A stretch of DNA of 64,000 nucleotides from Notospermus geniculatus (GCA_002633025.1 NMRB01001442.1:8087-72086); one strand, 5' to 3'; shown: positions 20,289-31,689, numbered from the stretch's first letter. Notes: generated by a model from the letters alone, not told the origin. Numbers and translations: made by a program.

Positions 20289-22243
20289 TTACACCTGCTG
20301 TCTTGCCTCCGACACACTTTCCTTCACCTCCAAATCCGACCTTTCCGACTCCAGATCCTCTCCACATTCGAACCGTACAAAGTCATCAATTTCTATGGAA
20401 TTCTGTTGTAAAACTTCATTAACGGTTAACGTTGGATCCAGAAGGAATTCCTGGTGGATCATTAGATCTTCATTGTCCTTGTTTTCATTCGGTTCATCTT
20501 CTAATGTGCCGAGAGATTTGGGATTCATGCCTGAAAGAAAATCCAAGTGATTCTAAGTGTGCAGCGACCAACGGTCATCATTCATCGAATGTGTCACTTT
20601 GCTCTTGACCCATGGCTCTCACCCTGGAGGAAACCTCTGGTATCAAAGAATTGCCCTCTCTAAACATGAGTACTGGTGTGACAGGGATCAAAGTTCCCCT
20701 GGAATCAAAGTCTTGTCCTTATTGTTCAGTGAAGGATTAGAATACAGGGCTATAGAGACCATGACCATTCTTACAATAGCAGGCTACTGCTACTCATTCC
20801 CTGCAGAACACTCACCCACGACGTGCTGACACAGCTGGCGAGCTATCTCCTCCAGAGAAAACTTCTTCATTTCCACGGGCAACGTCTGACGGTAACGAAT
20901 CAGGGACGCATACTTTCCCAGGATGCACTGGCTGGATTCCTTATCACCTGTACCTAGATAGATAGATAGATAATTTGAAGCTTCATAACCCTTTTGGAAA
21001 ATGACTGAGATGAATTAAAAGCCGCAGAACATGATTCTTCACGATGGTTGGCAATTGAGGGAAAGAGACTTAGGCCTAGCCAGAGTCTGAGGCGGACAGT
21101 AGGGTTCAAACATGGGACCTTCTGACGGCCAGCTAGAAACCCGAGTCACTACACCACGGCAGCTCCACAACCAACTCTCAACTTACCAATAGAATGAACA
21201 TAGTGTCCAATTTTGAAATCATCAACAGCCTTCATAATGACGCCTCGTTTAGCCGCCATATTTTCACCTAAACTTCCGACTTCCAAAGCAACCAAATCTG
21301 ACACAGTTTTATCACTATCACTGGAAAGTTTGTTGAATTCATCTTTTTCCCAGTACAACTTCCTAAAGTCACTCTTTTTCCCTTCTTGTAATACAAGGTT
21401 ACTGATCTGGCTGACTAGGTTCTGAAACTTCTTATTTCTGGCCACAAAATCTGTCTCACAGTTGATCTGAAATGCAAGAAATGATTTTGTTGATGGCTGT
21501 ATGAAGCTTTGATACAAGATTCATCATCTAGGGAAGAAAAGGTGGATTTACTCCTGAACAAGACTGTGTGTGTGTGAAAAGATTTACCTCAACCATAGCA
21601 GTAATATCTCCATCCACTCTTACACCTATCAACCCAGACGACATGGCACGACCACCTAACTTGGTTGCCTTGGCCCATCCTTGCTTCTGTGCCTCTTCTT
21701 TCAACCATGTCTCAGCCTGAAGAGAAATACATGTACATAGTGATTATTGTGGGTGAAAAATAGATGATTACGAAATCGATCAGTTACGAACTCTATCATC
21801 TTTAGTTCATTCTTTTAGTACTAAAGTATCTTTCTGTTTTACTGTTTTCTAAATATCCGTTAGGCTGTGATCCTGTTACTGGGCACTTTGTGTGGCTGAG
21901 GCGTCAGTTTCCAATTCTCAGTGACTGATGCCTTCTAGCTGACATTGTAGGCAAAACAAGCGGCCTTTAAAAATAGTCTGACCTCATGAGTGATATGCCA
22001 GATTGCCCTGTCGACAGGTATCCATACTAATTCAAGGTACACGGAGGTATAAAACAAGATCTCTACCTGATCAACATCATTGTTGAACTTTTCCAAAGCC
22101 TTCTTGCAATTGATGAATGATATACCAGTTCTTTTGCGAAGTTTACTTAATGACGCCTTGTCGACCGCCCGAAGAATATTGGACGTGTGCATCAACCTCA
22201 TCGATGACGAGGAAAACTGGTGCAAACCTGCAAAAAGTCGCAT
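20289..22243 (-). CDS. TSFM: Elongation factor Ts, mitochondrial (5 exons)
   Basis: Exons in order: 22243-22067, 21716-21588, 21466-21187, 20953-20816, 20530-20289. All introns are GT-AG, phases close, and 321 residues result. Mitochondrial EF-Ts is the guanine-nucleotide exchange factor that regenerates EF-Tu-GTP in mitochondrial translation. The first ~28 residues are Arg/Ser-rich without acidic runs, as expected of a mitochondrial presequence. Both family signatures are present: [16 protein letters not shown] (residues 35-50, UBA-like EF-Tu-binding domain) and [10 protein letters not shown] (104-113). The core domain includes [10 protein letters not shown] and the C-terminal FVRFECGE. Length matches vertebrate TSFM (about 325). 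TTTTTGCAG lies just inside the first codons, so an upstream first exon joining at 22229 is an alternative start model. Introns carry a SINE (21030-21172) and a dispersed repeat (20650-20795). Confidence 0.95.
20650..20795 (+). repeat. Dispersed repeat (GAGACCATGACCATTC family), copy 2
   Basis: It lies in intron 4 of TSFM. It shares TTATTGTTCAGTGAAGGATTAG, AGAGACCATGACCATTC and ACAATAGCAGGCTA with 4380-4515. No coding potential. Confidence 0.6.
21030..21172 (-). repeat. tRNA-derived SINE in intron 3 of TSFM
   Basis: On the minus strand, GCTGCCGTGGTGTAGTGACTC (A-box-like) is followed by CATGTTTGAACCCTAC (B-box-like), at the expected spacing and in the sense orientation of the host gene. It does not fold into a canonical tRNA. 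Confidence 0.7.
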
Positions 22244-24186
22244 TATTATTATTATTTATTGTCAATGATTGCTAGGTAGGTCTATCACAAGAAACAAACA
22301 ATTCCCCAAGGCTCATGCTGGGATTCTTAAGTTAGGAAACATTGTAAAAGATTTGACAGATCATTGTCCGAAAATAGATACTCCTCTATGCATCCGATGA
22401 CTGGAACCATGTACATCGCTCTGTGTACATAAATTTCACCGGCAACTATCACCTCGAATAAATTCTTCATTTGCTCAAAAAAAGCCATTTTTTCCTGAGT
22501 GAAGTTGGGTATTTCAGCAAAAAGCATTAATTTCTACCTCTTATCATTTCTTTGGGTTGGAATCAAGAACGGATTTTGACATAAATGGAGGATTTGTGAA
22601 GTTTTTCTCACAAAATCATGCACACATGTCAATGATGTGTATTCTGCAAGATCAGCCGAACCGACGATAAGCCAGGCATTGTGATTGGTTGAGCGCGAGC
22701 GTTGAATGTAAAACCCACTTTGATTCGTCAAAATAGTGGACTCTCCAGTTTGAAGGAGGAAAGAAATAGCAACGTCAACAATTTTTGCACAGGGGAGGGA
22801 TACCGCCAAATTCTTACGGAAATAGCCGAAGTTAGCCGATGTTGCTCGGAATATCTATTTTTAGAAATTTGCCCACGTGCTGACGTATTGCGGAAAAAGC
22901 CGAATACGAAGTTTATCGGAATAACTGTGGTGAATCTTCGTGTCTGTATGAAAGAATCATTCGCAAGCGACTGGGACCATCAAAAACATCATGATTTGCC
23001 ATTATGCTATGCAAATTAGGGTAAAAGGTCATACACCAGGAGTTAGCAGTTGATTTCCACCTATCTCCAGGCAAACTGCACACAGTGCCACCTCCAGTCT
23101 TCGACCTAGTGACCTAGACCTAGACCACAGAGTAGTCTCTACATCTGACGATTTAAGAGACTACTGTCGCCCTCTTGATTCTGGCTGTGATTCGTCGGAA
23201 TACCTCCAATCAGAATACGAATCTTCTCTGATGACGTATCGGCGGCAGGTATTCCCCAAAGAAGCCAAGTTTCCAAGATGGCGTCTGGCGTCCAACATTT
23301 CTCGCTTCGAACATTCAGCGAGGTAGTGCAACGAATGTCAGCGAGATAAACACTCAGTGACCTATCCCAGCGATGTTTTGTGTCATTAGCTAAACATCCT
23401 GGGGATAGTCCGTTGAAGAAACCACCCTGCTATCTCATTTCGACTCCTGTAGCTTGCCGTTAGACCGCTGCACACAGATGTACACGATGTAGGCATGATG
23501 TACAGGTCTGCTAACTGATGCGCGCGCATCCTGCCTGGTAGGAATTCCGACCACACTTCCGGTTTCGAGACCCCGACACCAGTTCCTAACGTGCTGCACG
23601 GTGGAACTGGATACCGGTTTAACCTAGACCTAGCATTATCCGGGTTTACCCATAATGCCTAGCGAAGGTAATTGATCTCCAGGCATCGATTGTCTTCACG
23701 CTGGCGCTTACAATCTCTGCCACCAAACGCCGGATTACTTACTCTCCTTCCGCAGCAAGAAAAATAGTGCGTATGAAAATATCAACAACTACTATCTTAT
23801 CATCGTTTATTTCACAGTAACATTATGTTTTTGTAATTGTTGCAACATTTAAGAGTATGAAAGGTATAATTAAATTTTGTAAGTTTGTGCCTGAATAAAA
23901 ATGCCAAAAATCCTGGCAAACGGAAAGTTGGTGATGCGGCCATTTGGTGGCAATGGTATCACCAGCGCAGCGGAAGTTGATACCGATTGTGCGCAGTATG
24001 GATTTCCACATGCAAAATAGGCCATTCGTACCAAATTCATCGACCTTCTTCAACACTGCATAACTCCTTAAAATACATGTTATTGTACTACATTGATATT
24101 TCTGATAAATTTCGGGGCGTTATTGGTGGTAAATTCTGTCAAATCTACTTTTTATACTAGTTCGACGTTCTGCGTATTGTACAAAG
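22244..24186. promoter_or_regulatory. Divergent TSFM / PDE12 intergenic region
   Basis: About 1.9 kb separates the two oppositely transcribed mitochondrial-protein genes and would hold both promoters. A CCAAT-type word (GTGATTGGTTGAG, 22680-22692) and several G+C-rich stretches (23200-23720) are visible. AAGATGGCGTC at 23276 and AAGATGGCAGC at 24185 resemble YY1-type elements. No coding exon was recognised. The distance is longer than a typical compact bidirectional promoter, so shared control is only a possibility. Confidence 0.4.
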
Positions 24187-24252
24187 ATGGCAGCACTACC
24201 CATCACCGCTGGAGCTATCACTCCCCTGTGCAAAGCTTTCACAAGAATTTAG
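24187..24252 (+). promoter_or_regulatory. Upstream ORF (21 codons) ahead of PDE12
   Basis: ATG in a fair context (AAGATGG) at 24187 opens a 21-residue frame, out of frame with the main start at 24281, ending at TAG 24250-24252. If the transcript begins upstream, this uORF would precede the main ATG (weaker context, ATTGATGA) and could lower translation. Alternatively this ATG belongs to a YY1-like promoter element and is not transcribed. Confidence 0.35.
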
Positions 24253-24280
24253 ATTTTGATGAAATTTACCTCTAAAATTG

Positions 24281-27200
24281 ATGAATTACCAAAATCTGAA
24301 TACTTTCGTATCCTTATTTAGCCGTATCTTTGTTAGACGAATAACTACAAGGTCAAAATCAATGCCATATGTGACTGTCAGGCGGGTGGAGGGGGAGGGA
24401 AGGGTCCAAATGACCCTCTCCCTCAGCTTGAATGAAAAACCTCCCAGAACTTTCAACTTTGACAGAAATCTTGTTGAACCTGTGGGTGAAACGCTAAAGA
24501 GGATATCTGCAAATATTCAGAAGCGGTTCGTTAAGAAGAAAAAGAAAAAAGGGAAACGCGGTGAAGCCGCCGGAGCTGCTGTTGAGGCGGATGGAAATTA
24601 TGAGGCAGAACTGTTTCATAACGGAGAGAAGGTGGGCGTTTTGTTTAGCCGTGGCGACCCCTTTTAGCAATTTAGGCCTAGTTGCTGGCTTAGCCAATTT
24701 GAGTGTAATAGCTTTGCTTGGCTTTTGTCCGGTCCATTCAACTGAGAAGACAGTGTCTGTCAGCCTATTATTGCACTTTCCTAGATCTCCCGGTAGAGAG
24801 AGTATTAGGCCTACAATAATTATTTCCAGCTTGTTGAATTGTTTTGTATTTCCTTTGCAGGTTGATGATGTAACACGGAATAAAGATGCCTGGCAGGATG
24901 GCTCAAGGCTTGTTATCGGAGGACAAGAGTTTGAAGTGGCCGTCAACCTTCCAACCATCAAGTCTATAGAGTTCCCTACGAATCTCATGTCAGGGTTTCC
25001 TATATTCCCCAAAATTGAAACAGAGTTTATAGACAAATGGTCCACTAAGTTTATATGGTATAAGAACAGTCTGACCTCTGATGGTTCCGCAAGCAAGGAA
25101 GCAGGAGCATCTGATAAAACAACAACAGGTTGGACAAAAGTTGGGGAAGGTTCAAGTTATACCCCTAGTAATGAAGATATAGGGTTGTTATTGAGGATAG
25201 TTGCCACTCCCTCTGTGGCTGGTCGTTCTGGCGAATCAGCTGAGATATGTTCTAAGGAGACAGTTGGAGCTGGTCCTGGGTTTTGTCCGTTTGAAAATCG
25301 ACATCTGTATACAAGGAAAGTTGCTGATGATGATAGGTATGAGATAAGATTTGAATTTCTCCTTTGTTAGCGAATACACATGTATATACTAGTTGAGAAA
25401 TTAAGGTTACCTTTGGACAAACAGTGAGACAAACACTAGATCAAGACTGTCTTTTTGCTCTAAGCCAACTCGGCCATAGATTAAAATTTGGCTGTCAGTT
25501 TCATCTCTGAATAGTAATTAAATAACTCCTTCTTCTCTTTCAGTTTCAGAGTGGTATCCTACAACATCCTGGCCGATACATATGCAGACTCTGACTTCTC
25601 TAGAGAACATCTCTACCCCTATTGTCCCCCTTATGCCCTGGCTATAGATTACAGGAGACAGCTATTAGTCAAGGAGATACTAGGTATTTGATTCTTTTAT
25701 CCTGAAGTCATGATATTGTGCTGCTTATTATTGTTTCCCTATTGGCAAATTAAGCCTAGCTGAGTAAAATAATGTGGTGACATGGATAGGTGACCACCAC
25801 CTGGGTATAGAATCTGATTCAGCTCGGGGATTGCCTCATCCATCAGCTCCCTCGCTGACGTATCAGTTTCATTTATTTCCAGGTTACAATGCCGATATTG
25901 TCTGCCTCCAGGAGGTGGATCGTAAAGTTTTCAACCATGAACTACAACCTGTAATGGAGTCCGCCGGCCTCGACGGAATCCTCCATCTTAAAGGTGGCGA
26001 AACACCTGAAGGGTGTGCTATTTTCTTCCGGAAGGGAAAATTCCGAGTGATTGGGGAGCACAACGTGATGGTATCAGATGAACTGAAGACAGCACCAGAG
26101 AATGAGCTACTGTGGGGAAAGGTCTTGAGCGTTGAGCCGTTATGTGAGAGGGTCGCAAACAGAAACACATGCTTACAGGTATGTCAAACTTGGTTTGATA
26201 AAAATGTTTATGTGTACCGGTAGGTTATTTAGGAGGAAATTTTGATTGACGCTGCTTTCATTACAGGTGCTGATGTTAGAATCAACAGTGCAGCCAGGGA
26301 AAACGATATGTGTGGCAACAACCCATCTCTACTTTCACCCGACGGCAAACCATGTTCGACTTATCCAAGGAGCTGTTTGTTTGAACCATTTAGAGAAGGT
26401 GCTCGGTGAATACAGGCAACAGGTATGGCAGGGGGTGCGACTGAAGAACGCTACGTAGGTCCAGGTTGAGTTATTGGAGCGAAAGTTGGGTGAAGCTCTT
26501 CAATATGACTGTTTTAGGAGTCTACATGTAGAATGAACGGAAAGATTTTGGAAGAATTTCAAGTTCTCGAACTTAGCTGACATCTTCAAAGATCATGACT
26601 TGGTGTCAAAATAATTGTAGCTATTAGCTGATGTCAAAGAGTTTCTAATTGTACGGAGTTCTCTTTCAGGGTCATGACCCGGCCGTTCTCTTTTGCGGTG
26701 ACCTAAACTCAAGTCCTGACAACGGCTTAAATCATTTCTTGAACGAGAAACACATATCGGCAAAGAATCCTAAATGGTTTCCAGGTGAGTATGACTAGAA
26801 TGTTGGGTTCATGGCCAAGAACATAGGAGGCGTTGATGTACATGGAGGAAGAGTCAAGTTTTCTCAGAGGGTCGTCATCCTCCCACAGCAGTGTTTTTAC
26901 CTCATAAGCCCTTGCTGTTGGAGGATGGGTCGCCATGTCCTAGGGAATGAAATGTCCAGGGAGGAAAAGTCTGGGGACAGAACATCTTCAATAACCATCT
27001 CAACTAACCACTCTGCCAAGAAGGGCATCCTCTGGTCCCCTGTCGGCAGTTGACCATCTGACAAATGCTAGGGTAACCTCACTCAACTCAAATGACACAC
27101 CCGTAATTTCAACCATGACCTGAGACCTTGTTACTCTTTCAGCCGACTCGCCTCCAGAGGAAGACTGCGGCGGACTCGATCTCACCCACAACCTGGACCT

Positions 27201-27435
27201 AACAAGTGCCTGCGGGACCCCAGACTTCACAAACTACGTGGGCGGATTTCACGGCTGTCTGGACTATATATTCATTGACAAAACAAAGCTGGATGTGACG
27301 CAGGTCGTCCCGCTACCCACAGAGCCTGAAGTGACTCAGTACGTCGCGTTACCTAATGTTGTATTCCCATCAGATCATTTAGCTCTTGTCTGTGATGTAC
27401 AGTGGAAAAAAGATAATACAAGTTCACGATTATAA
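24281..27435 (+). CDS. PDE12: 2',5'-phosphodiesterase 12, mitochondrial (7 exons)
   Basis: Exons: 24281-24631, 24861-25336, 25544-25683, 25883-26178, 26267-26422, 26670-26784, 27143-27435. All junctions are GT-AG, phases close, and 608 residues result, close to the vertebrate length. PDE12 removes poly(A) tails from mitochondrial RNAs and degrades 2-5A. The N-terminal half has an Arg-rich start suited to mitochondrial import, a Lys-rich stretch (85-94), and PDE12-specific motifs (DAWQDG, YTPSNEDIGL, CPFENRHLYT). The C-terminal exonuclease/endonuclease/phosphatase domain has SYNILADTY (N283), the Mg-binding CLQEVDR (E333), ATTHLY (H441), CGDLNS (D484, N486), HGCLDYIFID and PSDH (D589, H590). 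All catalytic positions are present, so the enzyme should be active. The start is the first ATG in the open exon. Confidence 0.96.
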
Positions 27436-27606
27436 TGAGAGTACCGTGGAACCTCCCTTCAGGGACACCTTATAAAGGACACCTCTCTATTAACCTGCCC
27501 TTTAGAAGGAGATTGCTTTGGGTCATCTAAATTTGGCCTCATGGTTGCTGATTGTACATGCGTATCTTAACTCACAATTCATGTCAATGAGATATCTACC
27601 AATTCT

Positions 27607-27716
27607 GGGGCCTGCTTCATAAAGTGACTTTAAGCTAATGGTACCATTAACTTCAATGTATTTTCCATTTTGTTAAAGGTACCATTAGCTTAAAGTCACT
27701 TTATGAAACAGGCCCC
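27607..27716. mobile_element. 110-bp hairpin MITE, GGGGCCTGYTTCATAAAG termini
   Basis: GGGGCCTGCTTCATAAAGTG…TTTAAGCTAATGGTACC pairs almost perfectly with GGTACCATTAGCTTAAAGTC…TTTATGAAACAGGCCCC. It lies in the 3' UTR of PDE12, upstream of its AATAAA. If transcribed it would form a long stem-loop. Confidence 0.9.
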
Positions 27717-27737
27717 TAGTCTTTTAAGTCTTAAATT

Positions 27738-27743
27738 AATAAA
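27738..27743 (+). terminator. Polyadenylation signal AATAAA (PDE12)
   Basis: AATAAA in TTAATAAATGAATG, about 300 bases after the PDE12 stop. It is the first canonical signal. Confidence 0.65.
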
Positions 27744-28524
27744 TGAATGTTTTTCAAAAAAGCATATTGGAGTCAATGAGATTACACCCTTCTGTCATTT
27801 GGATGCCCCCCCCCCCTTCCGAAGGATCTCACTGAACTGAATTAGGCCTACTTGCCTGCAGACTGCTCCGGCCAGTTGTGTAGAGCTCGCTGATTCAATC
27901 CAGGACTCGCAGCTGTCAGAGGGGCTGTCCTTGAAAGGTGGACCCAGAGTCGCCTGAATGGCAAAAATGACTGTCCCATGGTTCTCTGTCCTGAAATGGG
28001 AGCGAATCAGTGACATTAGCAAATGAGAGAGGACTGGGGTTTTACAAAAAAGAATCAAAAGTACTTGTCACCAACATACCCTTGGGTGGGCCTATTCCAC
28101 CCAAGGACAGGAACCACTGGATGAGATGATCAGTACTCACTATCAGCAATAGATGGCAGCATGCGCTAACACGTCAGCGCACCGGTGTAACATCTGCCAG
28201 TGTTCCCGTTTTTAGTGTTCTCTTCTTTTATTGGGAACGTAGTGACAATAGACAGTTAGAGAGACCATGGCTCATATGAATAAAGACTATCAAATGAAGC
28301 ATTTACTAGTCTATTCATATGACCACGTGACTTTGCAAAAGGGCAGTACAATGAAGGGGAACATTCACACACAGAAACGATGATAAATGTTACACTGGTG
28401 CCAGATCCTCCCTGGCGTGGCGTGTTGCAGAAGGAAACCGGAGCTTCGGGAGAAACCCGCATTCCCAATGAGAGACAGGTCTCTGTCGCCCGTCCAAATG
28501 TTCGAGCGGGAAATTGGACCAAAC

Positions 28525-28697
28525 CAGGCGCGGATCCAAGAGGGGCGCACGCCCACCCCACCCCCTTTCAGCCAACAAATCTGGAAAATCGACCGTGAAA
28601 TTCTGAAATTTTGAGCAAATCATTGAAATTCACCGCAGATTTCAATGTTTCTAACACAGTGCGCCCCCTCTTTTCCGAAATCGTGGATCCGCCCCTG
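28525..28697. mobile_element. 173-bp MITE, CAGGSGCGGATCCA termini, 5-bp target duplication, copy 2
   Basis: Starts CAGGCGCGGATCCAAG and ends GTGGATCCGCCCCTG. It is flanked by CAAAC on both sides (28520-28524, 28698-28702). It shares with 16830-17004 the pattern CACRC…CCCCCT…GGAAAAT…GACCG. Frames crossing it are not genes. Confidence 0.86.
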
Positions 28698-29260
28698 CAA
28701 ACGATTAGAATATAGAAGGTTACAGTTGGAGCCGATGGCCTTCCCCTGATTGTCGACAGGGCAAAAGTTCACAGAATACAGGATCGGGTTGTCTCACTCT
28801 GCATAAAGTACCGTTTAAATGATAATTAATGAGTACATCTGATGGTGGCGAGCGCTAAGCTTCGTGAATGTTTCATGACTGGCCGCATATCAGGCTCAGC
28901 ACGAAATGTGAGATTAGCGGAGGTGATAATGTCAAGGAAAACATGCGACGTGACTCAAGTGACACGTTTATAGTGAGAACGCCGCCCACTAGAGGGCCCA
29001 AACGAGGTTACACTGACGTTACGCTGAGAAGACGCACAAAGAAAACAGAAAAAGGCGAATTTTAGCTGACAAACTGGTGTCAATAGTTGTCAAGAAGAAG
29101 ACGTGATATTTCTTCAAAAGGTAATAACTTTTGAAGGGAACGCTTATTCACGTCAATCGGAGGAGTCAAATGACGTTAAAATCACGTTTGTGTGGTGAAT
29201 AAAATCACATCTTTTCGTGGCACGTCATAAAATAAAATCTTGGAGGAATTGTCAATTATA

Positions 29261-29446
29261 AAGGCCCGTTTCCACTACAGCGGATTACACCGCGGTTTGC
29301 GGCGCCGGAGCGGTTTTCACAGGCATTGGGATTGGGATTATTAACACGCCACTGTTAAACCATCGAAGGATTATCCAAAACCCTGTGAAAACCGCTCCGC
29401 GGCGCCGCAAACCGCAGCGGAATCCGTTGTAGTGGAAACGGGCCTT
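29261..29446. mobile_element. 186-bp hairpin MITE, AAGGCCCGTTTCCACTACA termini
   Basis: Arms of about 70 bases: AAGGCCCGTTTCCACTACAG…GCGGTTTGCGGCGCC…GAGCGGTTTTCACAGG against …CCTGTGAAAACCGCTCC…GGCGCCGCAAACCGC…TGTAGTGGAAACGGGCCTT. The loop is about 50 bases. The flank is A+T-rich (AATTATA / AATTAC). It is non-coding. Confidence 0.9.
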
Positions 29447-30042
29447 AATTACTCCAAGGTCAAATGGACAGGCAACGGTGCAACGCTCAGTTATACAATA
29501 TGTTTACTACGAATACCCAAAAGCCACACATACCACTTGTTACAAAACTCACGAAAATCTAATTTTTTCGTGTTGTCGGTGATACGGACGTAGAAAATTG
29601 GTGGTGAATAGCAAATGCTGGTATAAAAGCGTCAGCAGACGACGCTTTTTGATGGCGGCGTCTGATTGGTCACTGTGTCAACAAGGGATGAGCAGACGAT
29701 GTATTATTCAGTATGATGATTAGGTGTTTACTTTGTGGTATGTGATATATCGTCCGTCGAGTGTTCCGCTGAAGGCAAAAAGTTAAGTTCGTCTGATGAA
29801 ATTAAGGAGGAAAAAGCATTCGAAAGAGCTCCCGTAATGTATTTTACCGATGATTGTTCGTAAGGTAAAGGAAAACTACAGTGCCGCGCGGGGAATTGCG
29901 CGCTCAGAATTGTGCCGTAGAGAAGTCGTTGACCTTCTCAGAAAACCGCGCAAAAGGAGGTCAGGGACGTGCGATGAAAAAAGAGGGAATCTCACCCGCA
30001 AATCGGGAAAGAGACAGCGCGAGCCTGAGAGCGAGTACTCGT

Positions 30043-30115
30043 GTTTTCACGTGAAAATCACGTCACATCTGACGTAGATTTCACGTGATTTTATGACGTG
30101 AAATGACGTAATTTT
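30043..30115. promoter_or_regulatory. Cluster of CACGTG and TGACGT/ACGTCA words
   Basis: In 73 bases there are two TTTCACGTGA palindromes (E-box core CACGTG) and four TGACGT/CACGTC half-CRE words (ATCACGTCAC, CTGACGTAG, ATGACGTGAA, ATGACGTAA). This density suggests a bHLH-ZIP/ATF-type regulatory site, but could be a degenerate tandem repeat of one palindrome. Confidence 0.35.
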
Positions 30116-30467
30116 AGACTGCAGGAACGCGGTTTTAAGTTACAACTGACGTACACTTGAATGTCACATCCAAGCCGACGGCCTCTGGAGTTTCACGTGT
30201 ACCTTCCTGGCAGCGTCATCTACACAGTACCCGGAGGAGATCCTACCCCCGGGATCAAGACGCGATAAACCTTCTATATTGTACACCCATGAAGTGACCA
30301 ATAGTAATTATTGTCACAGTATTGGCCTAATGACGTTAATCTAAACAAGCAGGGAGGAATAGTAGAGCTGTTATTGCTGTGTAGGAGGCCGAGTGGTCAT
30401 ACCAAGCTTAGTGTACTTGTATTGCACTGTACAGCATTACAAATGAAATGGCCACCGGTTCCTGCCA

Positions 30468-30996
30468 TGATCACTGTATGCAACCGCACGAGGGTAACCC
30501 GGGTTACCCTCGTAACAATGGCGGCAGAACAAGATACGCTTCGGTGAGTAAATTGGCTCTGGTGGCGAAACTAGCACATCTCTGTGACTGAATTTTTGCA
30601 TGTTGGAAGAGAAAATAGTACTGCACACTACTGTATATCGCATGGCATTGAAAATTTTCTATTCATGCCGTATTTTGACCGGGAAGTCGGACACGACGAC
30701 GAGGGTAATTCCAACCGTACTTTTATGCATTACGAGGGTAACTCCCTTTTTGGAATTACCCTCGTCTTCGTGTCCGACTTCCCGGCCAAAATACGGCATA
30801 AACAGGGATTTACCAACGCCATGCGATATACAGTAGTGTGTAGTACTATTTTCTCTTCCAACATGCGAAAATTCAGTCACAGAGCTGTGCTAGTTTCGCC
30901 ACCAGAGCCAATTTACTCACTGAAGCGTATCTTCTTCTGCCGCCATTGTTACGAGGGTAACCCGGGTTACCCTCGTGCGGTTGTATACAGTGATGA
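30468..30996. repeat. 529-bp near-perfect palindrome (246-bp arms, 37-bp spacer)
   Basis: The left arm (30468-30713) and right arm (30751-30996) are inverted copies with roughly 95% identity by eye. Near each end sits an identical 26-bp perfect palindrome centred on CCCGGG (30488-30513 and 30951-30976) with half-site ACGAGGGTAAC. The spacer carries two more ACGAGGGTAA-type words. Open frames in the arms mirror each other and are not genes. It is most simply a foldback transposon whose termini are ACGAGGGTAA, but the size and symmetry are exceptional for this window. Confidence 0.92.
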
Positions 30997-31547
30997 TATT
31001 GTCCCCAGACACTTTCTCCACGGGGCAGCGTTCCTACCACATGTTCTTTGAGAACAGCGGCGTCATTCATGACGACGTTTTTCTACGCCGCGTGACACGA
31101 ACACAGCTTTTGGTCAAAGTGGGAGGCTAAGGCCCGAAAAATGTCCAATCATAGCCAAGGTGTTTCGCCCAAGCCCAGTTCGCTCCGTCCTGCGTCACAT
31201 AATGGAATATGACGGTGAATTACGGTAGAAAATGCGGAAGCAGGACTCTGGTCTGTTTAGAAGAAGGATTCACCTACAAAATGACACCAATTTTGTTCCG
31301 TTATCTTCATCAGAACAGCTCGGCAGAGGCGTGGAAACGTTTGGTACCTCCAGTCAAAAGTGTCTCCTTACCCAAGGTGTTTCGCTCAAGCCTAGTTTTA
31401 TGATAAAAGCATCAAATTTGGCCAAGATGTAGCTTGGATTAACACTTATCATCATTTTATGACGGCGAAGCCCCGACAAAATCGTCCCCTAAGAGCCGCC
31501 ATCTTGGATTCCAATATGGCCGCCACACGCAGACAACGTATTAATGC

Positions 31548-31680
31548 GGCCTCGTTGCAACCTCGTCCCCAGTGGTATAGTTCGCTCAGACAACCTCGGA
31601 CCACTCCCTCACTAGTGACGCGTCCGCCATATTGTCAGAAAGCGAACGACCCCTGGGAACGAGGTTGGCCTCGTTGGTGG
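31548..31680. mobile_element. MITE with CAACCTCGTYCCCAG ends
   Basis: GCCTCGTTGCAACCTCG-TCCCCAG near the left pairs with CTGGGAACGAGGTTGGCCTCG at the right. The word CCTCGTCCCCAGGGAGGC also occurs at 42891. Adjacent GCCATCTTGGATTCCAATATGGC (31498-31521) is a separate palindrome. Confidence 0.55.
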
Positions 31681-31689
31681 ACGAGTGAC

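Noticed and set aside
29622-29649. TATAAAAG promoter at 29.6 kb
   Set aside because: The word lies in a small hairpin (AAAAGCGTC/GACGCTTTT) with no donor or coding exon behind it, so it is weaker than the 43.09-kb candidate.
30584-31051. 155-codon frame in the large palindrome
   Set aside because: The frame simply reads through both arms of the inverted repeat, so its two halves are mirror products of the same DNA.
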